Assembly (NCBI RefSeq): GCF_964340395.1
Contig: NC_135550.1
Span: 21,601,676-21,665,675, forward strand
DNA: 64,000 bases
Direction: 5' to 3'
DNA from: Glandiceps talaboti
Lineage: Eukaryota > Hemichordata > Enteropneusta > Spengelidae
Positions within the stretch are counted from its first letter, which is position 1. Every line of letters begins with the position of its first letter. Below are positions 47,402 through 56,839 of this stretch, piece after piece. The position numbers and the translations under genes are program-made. Under the pieces are notes generated by a model. That model was given only the letters and a program-made list of their open reading frames with translations. It was not told the origin of the DNA and did not search any database.

Positions 47402-49735
47402 TCAGAAAGTTAAAATTCCACAAAAATTGGAATGCTCATTTTGCATATGTCTATTGACATTGATTCTACTAATATAACCCTTACCACACACCGTACAAAC
47501 AAATGGTTTTTCCTTAGTGTGTGTCCTTATGTGGGCTTTCAGATTACCAGTTTGACAAAAACCTTTACCACAGGCTTGGCATTTATATGGTTTTTCATTT
47601 GTATGGGTCAACATATGTCTTTTCAGGGTACCAGTTAGTTGGAAAGTTTTATCACATTCTTTGCATACGTAAGGTCGTTCAGTTGAATGGACTGATTTCA
47701 AGTGTACAGACAGTGCCTCCCTTTGATTAAAACCTTTACCACATTCTTTGCATACGTAGGGTCTGTCATTCAAATGGATCTGAATATGTCTTTTTAGAGA
47801 CCCAATTTGATTGAAACTGTTGCCACACTTGTCACATACATATGGTCTCTCCTCTGAATGGACCATCATGTGTTTTGTAAGATCATAAGGCTGACGGAAA
47901 GTTTTACTACACTTTTCACACACAAATGGTCTGTCAGTTGAGTGACTCACGATGTGTCGTTTCAAATTACCTTTATGACCAAAACGTCTTCCACACTCTT
48001 TGCAAACATACGGTTTCTCATTTATGTGGAACATTCTGTGTGTTATAAGAGCAGTTCTCTTATGAAATTGTTTACCGCAATCTTTACATACACGTTCTTT
48101 AGCACTTTTATGTCTTTGTACATGTATCTTCAGCTCAGTAGACTGACGAAAACACTTATTACACAGCTCACATTCAAATGGTTTTTCATCCTGGTGGATC
48201 AGCATGTGTTTGTTCAGACTACCAACCTGACGAAAACTTGAACCACACTCTTTGCATGCATATGGTCTTTCATTTGTGTGGATCCTCATGTGTATCTTAA
48301 AATGGCTTCTGCACGTCATACCCCTACCGCACACTCTACACTTAAACGGACGTTTAATTTGATGAGCTTTCTTTTTTGTTTTCCTTTTCCTCTGTCTCTT
48401 TGAATTAACCAAGGTTGCTTTTTTCAGTTTACTTGTATTTGTGGGGATGGTTTCATCCACCATGCATGTTTCATTGTCAGATTTTTTTCCACTTGAAGTG
48501 ACATCCAAAGTACTGCACTGACAGACAGCTTTGTCACATATCACACATTTTGTTTCTTCATTGCTTTTATCAGATGTTTCAGATGTTGCAGTGGTTGTTT
48601 GCTCATTTAAACTGCATTTATCTGACATCTGAGGTGTTGCAGTGGCTGTTTGCTCACTTAAACTGCACTTATCTGACATCTGAGGTGTTGCAGTGGTTGT
48701 TTGCTCATTTAAACTGCACTTATCTGACATCTGAGGTGTTGCAGTGGTTGTTTGCTCATTTAAACTGCACTTATCTGACATCTGAGGTGTTGCAGTGGCT
48801 GTTTGCTCACTTAAACTGCATTTATCTGACATTTGAGACATTGTGGTGTTTGCTTCTTCACTGTCACTTAAGCTGATTATATCTGACATTTGAGGTGTTT
48901 CATTCTCATTCTGCAGTTCAACATTGGCAATGGCATCATCATCATCATCATAAAGATTTACAGCAGCAGAAAAGTCAACTTGGTCCATTCTTATTGGGAA
49001 AGGCTTGTCTTGACCATCGGTAATGTTTTCATTAGTGATATGTGATGTGTCAGGGACTGCTGCTTGGGTTTGTCCTTCAGTTTTGATGTTGGCAGTTTGT
49101 CCTTCAGTTTTGATGTATACAGTCTTGATGCTGACAGTTTCTCCTTCAGTCTTGATCTTGACAGTTTGAGGACACTGACGTTCGTCTTTTTGGAAATCCT
49201 CGACTGGTCTTTCCCAGTAGCTGCAAGCAGTGTTGATCCCATATTCTCCTGACATTTCCTGGCATTCCTTCTTGATTTGAATTCCCTTCTTCAGCATTTC
49301 ACTAATGGAGACATTTTCTGTTCTTGTTGTGGGCTGAGGTGCAAGGTTGCAAGTGCTGTTATCATTAGAGTTGCAGGATAGATTTGACAAAATGTTAAAA
49401 ATGTTACCCATGACTCTAGATCTGACTCCTTCATTACTGCAACCAGTCTCTTCTTGTTTAATTGATATCGGCATCACTTGTGAGTGGTCTGTATCTTTAG
49501 CATGGTGGTCACCTTCTTGACAACTTTGCAGTGGAGTGCTGTTCCCGGTATCTTCCTGCTTTATTTTCACTTTCACTGTTTCCTTGCTTTGACGTTTACT
49601 TTTCATAGGAAGTACCGGTACATAAAGTGAGTTAAGTGAACCTACAACAGTATCTGCCAAGCTAACTTCTTGTTGACAGTGTTGTGGATTGTTAAACCCA
49701 GCTCCCGTATCTTCTTGTTTGATCAACTTCTCCAT
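47402..49735 (-). CDS. C2H2 zinc-finger protein with 11 fingers and a SUMO-site-rich N-terminus
   Basis: A single exon of 777 codons. Eleven tandem C2H2 fingers fill the C-terminal part, from FKCRVCGRG near residue 463 to YISRINVNRHMQNEH, with TNEKP-type linkers. A basic stretch (SKRQRKRKTKKK) just before them is a likely nuclear localisation signal. The N-terminus has seven IKxE SUMO-acceptor motifs (K6, K59, K93, K155, K195, K209, K218), a SIM-like IISLSDSEE at 286-294, and five 17-residue MSDKCSLxEQTxTATPQ repeats at 302-386. It is presumably a DNA-binding transcriptional regulator; there is no KRAB, BTB or SCAN domain. A minus-strand acceptor (cttaacag, about 49780) suggests a 5'UTR intron, and a donor at 51117/51116 is a candidate for the first exon. 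Confidence 0.9.
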   Translation of the reverse strand: MEKLIKQEDTGAGFNNPQHCQQEVSLADTVVGSLNSLYVPVLPMKSKRQSKETVKVKIKQEDTGNSTPLQSCQEGDHHAKDTDHSQVMPISIKQEETGCSNEGVRSRVMGNIFNILSNLSCNSNDNSTCNLAPQPTTRTENVSISEMLKKGIQIKKECQEMSGEYGINTACSYWERPVEDFQKDERQCPQTVKIKTEGETVSIKTVYIKTEGQTANIKTEGQTQAAVPDTSHITNENITDGQDKPFPIRMDQVDFSAAVNLYDDDDDAIANVELQNENETPQMSDIISLSDSEEANTTMSQMSDKCSLSEQTATATPQMSDKCSLNEQTTTATPQMSDKCSLNEQTTTATPQMSDKCSLSEQTATATPQMSDKCSLNEQTTTATSETSDKSNEETKCVICDKAVCQCSTLDVTSSGKKSDNETCMVDETIPTNTSKLKKATLVNSKRQRKRKTKKKAHQIKRPFKCRVCGRGMTCRSHFKIHMRIHTNERPYACKECGSSFRQVGSLNKHMLIHQDEKPFECELCNKCFRQSTELKIHVQRHKSAKERVCKDCGKQFHKRTALITHRMFHINEKPYVCKECGRRFGHKGNLKRHIVSHSTDRPFVCEKCSKTFRQPYDLTKHMMVHSEERPYVCDKCGNSFNQIGSLKRHIQIHLNDRPYVCKECGKGFNQREALSVHLKSVHSTERPYVCKECDKTFQLTGTLKRHMLTHTNEKPYKCQACGKGFCQTGNLKAHIRTHTKEKPFVCTVCGKGYISRINVNRHMQNEHSNFCGILTF
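48590..48845 (-). repeat. Coding minisatellite: 51-bp repeats in the zinc-finger gene
   Basis: Five head-to-tail 51-bp units encode MSDKCSL(S/N)EQT(A/T)TATPQ. They are nearly identical in DNA, so expansion is recent. Confidence 0.92.
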
Positions 49736-50389
49736 GTTTTTCTACCAATGTCAGAATACCATTAAACAAGGAATGGTACCTGTTAAGATAAAACAAATTT
49801 TTTTTGTTAGATTTCACGTATCTAATATTATACAGTAACTTATATATTTGAGTCTTTTAGCACAACGCTTTGCCAAAAATTGATGAAACATGGAACACAT
49901 TACCAGCGACATTTACAAATGTTGGCTGTATTATCTTACCCACAAACAAATTAGTTATTCCCTCACACATACAAAACTCTATCAAGGAAATTCAGTTTAA
50001 CATTTGTTATGGGTGTGGGTATGGTTGATGTGATTTTTTAATTTTGAAATCATAATGCCCTGATCAAAAAATTACTACCATATATGAAACCAAAATGCTT
50101 GCATTAATTAGACTATAACTTTATTATTGTGGTTATTATTATTATTATTATTACAAGCATAACTAACAACAACAACATACATAGTCACTCTTTAGCAAAA
50201 ATACCAACATTTCAGTTACCATCACATTTAAAATGCACTCTTGGTGATGTCTTTAGAGTTCTTGCTCAAGAAAACCTGGTCCTGGTTGCCACGGCAACCG
50301 TAATTTTAAGTAAAGAGTTTTATTCCCTATGTTTTTTTCCCGATTCCACCACAACTAACAGTTTGTTTATTGTCACTTCACTCACATTA

Positions 50390-50421
<32 letters not shown>

Positions 50422-50686
50422 TATAATTAGATCAGATATATACATCATGTGTGATTTGCATATCAATATATGAGATCAATGAAGCTTCCAGCTCTCGGTT
50501 TGTCAAGTTCAGTTATGTACAATTGTAAGAGTTTGCAAACTGTCCTTGTCTTTTGTGAGACTTAATTTGCAAATAACAGATTTCATACGTACATATATAT
50601 ATATATATATATACTAGTGTCTTTGAATAGTTTGTCAACTTTGGTAATATGCCAAGTCATCATCTTAGCGGTTGACTGGGACTATT

Positions 50687-50816
50687 GTCTATAACACAGG
50701 CACTCGAATCATTGTGTATGATTTTTAAAAAAAATATGTATGTAAATAAGACTTATTTACATAGATATATATTTTTTTAAATCATACACATTGATTTGAG
50801 TGCCTGTGGTCTATAA
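50687..50816. mobile_element. hAT-like MITE with 8-bp target-site duplication
   Basis: The element 50695-50808 (114 bp) is almost entirely an inverted repeat of about 55 bp per arm, starting cacaggcactc and ending gagtgcctgtg. It is flanked by a perfect direct repeat gtctataa (50687-50694 and 50809-50816). Eight-bp duplications are the hallmark of hAT-family elements. It has no coding capacity. Confidence 0.85.
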
Positions 50817-53329
50817 GTTTGACAGACACACTGTTGATTTACAAAGTCCATGCTCTACTTACAATGTAACCTTTGCACAGTTCAATATTGATTCAACATA
50901 GTGCTTAAAATATTGCTGCCATTACGGCCTAAAAACAACAACTAAGTTTTGTCACATTTCAATCAGGTCGCCCCCCCCCCCCCCATACCCCATCTTGAAC
51001 TCAATCCATCGTTTATCTTGATTGGTGTGGCACCATTTGGATCATTTTGCGGGTAAATTGTACACAGCTCCCTTACCTATATACTGTATGTATCTATAGC
51101 TTGTATTACACACCCACCTGTTGGAACTTGCTACGATTCTGGCACTTTATAGGAATCACGACCAACTTTGAATCAACTTGACCTGCTACCAAGTAAACTT
51201 CAACTGCAGTTTGTGGTTTAGCATCGGTGAATTTGGTGGCTCGTGGTGTATCAAGGATTGATGTGTATGTTGACCTTAAAATATTCTAATGTGAATATTT
51301 CATGTTGTTTAGTTGGACGTTGCTGAGGACAGTCATAACTTAACTAACTTCATTGACCCTTGAACCATTTGCAAGATTACATATGCCATAGAGGGCGTGC
51401 CAGTATGTACACAGGGGGAAATGGCACAGTAATTTTAATTTGTTCATGACCATGAATTATTTTGAGAACGCGAAACCTTATTTAGCAGAGGACTAGATAT
51501 CACTGTTTTACCATATTTCACATCTTCGTCTATGTCCTAAATATATGCACATTGCGGTATTTGTTCTGGGGTCGTGTGACTGTTACAAAAAGTCCAACAA
51601 ATACGGTAAGCTTATGCATAGACCCATCACCATGGTCACTACCACACTAACATTTCCTTGTTTTTTACATTGCTGTTGTCTTTGACACTGACATTGACCC
51701 TAACTTTGACTTAGAGAAATATAAAAGTGACACATATTAGGCATATTGACATGAGCTTGATATCAATGTACATTGCATAGGTCAGCATTCGATAAAGGAG
51801 GAAATGTTGTGTAATACCAGATATTTACAATTGTCAAACTGTATTGTCGTGTAATGAGTTTGCGAAGTCTCGCATAATATCTTTGAATAGTTTTGTAGAC
51901 ACTATGGAAATGGTTAGCTCATCTTTTGCTCATTTAATACCACGGCCCATCGTGAATATATATAATGAGTCACTCTCAGTAGTAATGGTCATTTATATTT
52001 CTTCCTTCCTCCTGTGATATGTGATGTGTTGTGTTGTGTTCCAAGGCTTAATTGGAAAGATAATATAGGTGGACCCTTTCTTATATTATGCGACTCTATT
52101 TGTATTGCTTGTGTATCGTACGATGCGTATAAACCTCAACAATTGGTTTTTGCTTACGTCTTAGAAATATCATAAACGACAACAGTGTTACATTGTGTTG
52201 AAATGATAAAGATGATGTGAAAAGAATGATATACAATTTATCGGACTAATCTGTGTACAGCTGAGGAGTGCGTCAAACTTATCAACAATGATAGATGGTG
52301 TCAAATGCCACGTTTCTATAGATAACAATATGGACAACCTATATTCGTTACACCTGCGGAATCGATTATGATAAATTGGGGAAATTATTTTTTTCTCATC
52401 AATCCATATATATATATATATATACACAGTAATGAAAAGTTTTCAAATTCTCTCCAGACTGACTACCAGTATATGATAATCTATGTACGATGCTGAAGTC
52501 GTGGATATCCCTGAATGAAGCACCGATTCGTAAACAATTGCAGGACTTGTATACAGTATACTCGGGCACCGTTAACGAATATAAATCAGCTTAACATGAG
52601 ACAAATTGATCCTATTTCAGTTGACTATGTCAAAGTTTAGTGGAAAATTGCTCACTACTCGGTTACACAATTATTTTCGAACTCAGCCATGGTCGATACC
52701 GACATGTAATAAATACCCGGGGCTCTGTGATGAGGTTAAAGTCTGAATCCAGCTGGCTCTGTTCTCAGACATTTCTATTTTCTACCGAGTACTACCTATA
52801 TGTTCATTCTGATAAAGTGTGAACTTTGAGAGTTCTCTTCCGTTAATCATTTCATGTATATTCTGATAAATGATGGACTTTGAGAGTTCTCTTTCGTTTA
52901 TCTATTTCATTAGTTTAGTTTGTTAGTTCGTTCGTTCGTTCGTTCGTTCGCCTTTAAAACTATGTCTTACTGAACTATGGCTTTGTTGGAAGGCCACTTT
53001 TTAAATCTGAGAGTCAGGGTTATATATTGAAACTTTCAGTCAGTTCACATTGTAAGCTGGTAACGAATTAAAGAACGTACCTGGTCCAATGGATGGCCTT
53101 GGAAATGGCATAAATCTAAAAGGGGTCATAGTGCATACTGAGGTAAGGAAGCCTTTAGTAATTACAATTTACAAGAGGGGGGGGGGATCAAGTTCGGTCT
53201 GTGGCATAAAATGTTACCCTCCCCCCAGTCCGTTGTGCTCAAAAGTGACCCTCCCCCAATTTCCATTCTCTAAAGTATGACCCTTTCCTGTTCAAATATT
53301 TAAATGAATATTTTTTTAACAACACAATC

Positions 53330-53600
53330 TTCCCTGGCGTAGTTGTTAGGGCTCAAGATTAGTAGTCAGGAGGTCCTAGGTTCAAATCCCACTAGAGACA
53401 GGGAATTTTTCTGTAGTAGGATCCCACCACATTGGTAGATCTTAAAGGCATTTATTGTTTCCAACTATTACCACCACTGTGAGTTTATGTTTATAAGCAA
53501 TGTCTGTGTGTGGATCTAATTGGCTGAGCTGAAGGTTAGAACTCCTAAAGACTAGATGGGCGCACAACGACAGTCTTAGGACACTACATCACATTATCCT
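53330..53600 (+). mobile_element. tRNA-derived SINE-like element
   Basis: The head at 53330-53405 is tRNA-like. A perfect 7-bp acceptor stem (TTCCCTG with CAGGGAA) encloses an A-box-like tggcgtagttgttaggg and a B-box-like ggttcaaatcc; the T stem is degenerate. A non-tRNA body follows to about 53600. Similar gaccctccccc/tttccattntctaaa segments flank it on both sides (53230-53285, 53800-53870), so it may sit inside an older repeat. Confidence 0.5.
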
Positions 53601-54329
53601 CAATATTTGCCACGTTGTTCCCCCTTTAATACAATGCGACCCACTCCTCTCCTCACACCACAACTAACAGTTGATTCATTGCGTTTCACTGATATGTTAC
53701 GATATTACTTTACAATGGAACCGATGGCAGCGGTGGATCATGCCAAAATCACAATATAATGTAAAGTTAGATAAAAAAAATTAGTCAAACTAAAATGTGA
53801 TCCTCCCCTGATTTCCATTTTCTAAAATATGGCCCTCCCCAAGGGCCGGTTTGTAAAAAGTGACCCCCCCCCCCCCGTACGCGTAAACCACTGAAGGCTC
53901 CCCAACCGTACTGTGCCGTGGGTTCAGTAGTCAAGTATCCCCCCCCCCCCATATCCCGACAAGCTCTTAAAGATCTTTATCGTATCAGTATTTACATTGT
54001 ACCAGGTCATTTTGAAGTGATAATAAATCTTTGTACGTTGCGAATCGTCTGTTCTTGTTATAGTCGGCAGACATATAGCAAGCCACTTCTCCGTCGTCAT
54101 CGTCAAACGTTAGCGATAAGTTGTACAGTCACACATGATTCAATGCTCCAATTACTTATGTAGACTCATGCCCAGCCAGTAGGTAGTCATTTTCAAAGGT
54201 AAGTAATATAAGGGTAAATGTGTTATCGTTACTTGGAAGATCTAGAGCGCACGTAAGTCTCAGTCTTTCTCAAACTACAGTTTATACCCGGTGTATTTGT
54301 CAAAAAATGTCACACACAAAAAAGACAGT

Positions 54330-54675
54330 CAAAATTTATTGGAAGCGCATCCAATAAATTTCACGGACGTCTCGTCAACATCATCAGGGTGCACTAACAG
54401 CCCATCCTCTGTAGTTTGGATGCCAACGTGGTCTCTAAACCACAATATTATGTGAGTGAAGGTGTAAATCGTAGCCATAACATATGAACGTTAACTAGCC
54501 TAATCCTAGTACACCCCTGATCACCAGGGTGTACTTCAATACAGCTCGTTGTAGTACACCCTACACTCTGATTGTCAGGGTGTACTACAATGGGTTGTAG
54601 TAGTACACCCCTGACGATGCTGGTGAGACTCCGGCGAAAATTTGGGATTTACTTCCAAGAAATTTTTGACTATAA
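54330..54675. repeat. Cluster of palindromic and inverted repeats
   Basis: A perfect 12-bp hairpin lies at 54332-54361 (aaatttattgga/tccaataaattt). Palindromes built on gtacaccctgat...cagggtgtac lie at 54508-54535 and 54552-54592. The left end (minus strand: ctgatgatgttgacgagac) and right end (ctgacgatgctggtgagac, 54611-54629) are similar in inverted orientation, as in a small foldback transposon. Confidence 0.6.
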
Positions 54676-55257
54676 GCTAAGTAATGAACGAAGTCCACGA
54701 ACATTCATTCTCGCAGGAAATGACACGTTGGATGGAATTTGTCTATCAGATGTGTAGTACCTAAAAGTTTGTTTTAAAAAGTCAAAATGAATAGGTCGCA
54801 TTCTGTTACCACAATTCTTGATGAGCAGATTCACTGCACTGTGGAATACTAAGTATGTTCACTGCGCATTGCATACCCTGTGTTTGATTTCAGACCAGTA
54901 TATAGTAATGGTCTTAGGTTTGATTAGCATTGGTCAAAGAGTATCCAACTGTTGTTCACATGAACTAACAAGTAAGGTTGAGTTGATATAATAGGTATAT
55001 AATGGTTTGTCAGGACAAATAGGCTTCAGACCAAATCTAAAATATTAAGTTTTATCGAAAACACATAATGGGCCACCGTATTAGATACAGAATATGGACT
55101 CGATCACTTCTATACAAATAAACATAAAATTCAAGATGTGAACGTATGCATGTAAAGTAATAGGTTGATATTCTTTGGCACAACTTCCTAAATGTTATCA
55201 GTACCGTAAATGAATTACCAGACGTGTCAGTAATTCCGGGCCAGAGGTGAACAAAAG

Positions 55258-55515
55258 CTATGAGTCATTTCTGGCATATTTTTTTTTTGTTACTTCACAC
55301 TCGCTAAACAAGAAATAATAAATTTAGCTTAAGAGCATGCCAATGAGTCTGTTATCAGCCACTCAAAAATAGCTGACACAGGCTACCTATGAATCATTCC
55401 TGGCAATTTTTTTTCTTTGTTACCTCACACTCGCTAAACAAGAAATAAATAAATTTAACTTATTTAAAGAGCATGCCAAAGAGTCTGTTATCATCCACTC
55501 AAAAAAATAGCCGAC
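55258..55515. repeat. Two-copy tandem duplication (about 128 bp)
   Basis: The block tcacactcgctaaacaagaa and its surroundings, through gagcatgccaa and gagtctgttatca, recur with small indels starting near 55258 and 55386. Confidence 0.9.
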
Positions 55516-56839
55516 AATAATAAGTACATGTACTGGTTTTAAAGTAAAAATCAATAAAACCCGACACTGCAATGACGTGAAATTCATCATGAAGCAGGCT
55601 CAGACTTTGTTATACCCTTTGTTTTCAAATAAAATAACAACTCGAAAAGGGGGTTCAACTGTTATTGTAATATAATATGTGTGGTGAAAACAATTTGTAG
55701 CATGTTATTGTTATATTTCCGTGTTTGATGGAATGCAAATGTCTGACGGAATGCAAATCTTGCTAAACATCTTGCATATCCTTTTTGTATCGGGCTCCCA
55801 TTATGTCGTTACCTAGAAACCACACTGACACTTTTAATATATTACTTCAAAGTTTAATCAAGAGATGATATATACGTATATATGGGTGAATATTGATTGA
55901 AGATTGTTGCGAGAGACCGGTCAACGGTCATTCGTTACGAAGAGTTTGTGGTGTTTATGGTATGTAGAGGCGTGTTACAGGCACGAACGATGATGGCGTT
56001 GTATCAAGAATTGTGTGGAGTGGAAAGCCATTGATTCTTGGTTCGATCATGAACGTTGGAGTTTCTTCTCCACTGTCTATGTTCGATTCAGCAAGTCTTA
56101 ATCAACAAGGGAACGAACGTGACTTTATGCGGGTGGGGGGGGGGGGGGCTGAGGAGAAAATATTTTGGTCAAATGTTTTTCAATAGTCTCCCCACTCGAG
56201 CTCACAAAAAATTAAGCCCCCCCCCCCCCATGCACCAATATAACCATGGAACTCTACACATATATTTCTATATCACCATGTAAAAATGTGCAGTACACCC
56301 CCGACCCCTTTCAGACCATCCGAATTCTCAAGCCCACCCTCTCACCAGATTTTCTCACGCACGTCCCCCCTAATTTTCTCTTCAGGCCCTTGCTCTAAAT
56401 TCTATTCTTTCCATAAGTGTATATTAATCACTTTCTGTTCAGTTGAAATGACGTCATCTCTCTAATACAATTAAATTACAACATCGGAAAGTGTTTTTTG
56501 GTCCCAGTATTTGTAAATCTGTTTCTATGCATGCAATAGATTAAGCACAAGATAAAGTACGCTAATGTAAGTATAATAGCTTTCCACCAACACAGGAACT
56601 TGCTATAAATGAGCGATAACATTATAAGCTTACTCTCTTCAATACTATAGAAACTATTACCCTATTTTTGAAGAGAACGTGACACATTCGGCATGGTTAA
56701 CGTTCTTTCCGAGTAAACTTTGGATAAACATCATGCCACGAAAATGAAATGTGCAAGGCTTAATACATTCGTATGTACGTAGTAGTGTAAATATACACCA
56801 CAGACGTCTAAATATCAGACTGCTTACATTTTCCACTAG

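Larger units (their letters stand above)
49780..56800. other. Repeat-rich intergenic region
   Basis: I see no coding exon with family resemblance. It holds ATT and AT microsatellites (50130-50152, 50390-50420, 50595-50612, 52407-52424), a GTTC repeat (52926-52950), a MITE, a tRNA-derived SINE-like element, palindromic repeats and many poly-C/poly-G runs. Unseen 5' exons of the NHL gene may lie here. Confidence 0.5.

Noticed and set aside
50129-50473. Plus-strand frame rich in Ile, Asn and Leu
   Set aside because: Starts and ends in ATT/TTA microsatellites; no splice or domain support.
56049-56132. Possible N-terminal exon of the NHL gene (MNVGVSSPLSMF...)
   Set aside because: The frame looks coding-like, but the only donor (gcgg|gtgggg) ends in phase 0 while exon 56840 needs phase 1, and a poly-G run follows. 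Not supportable without cDNA.
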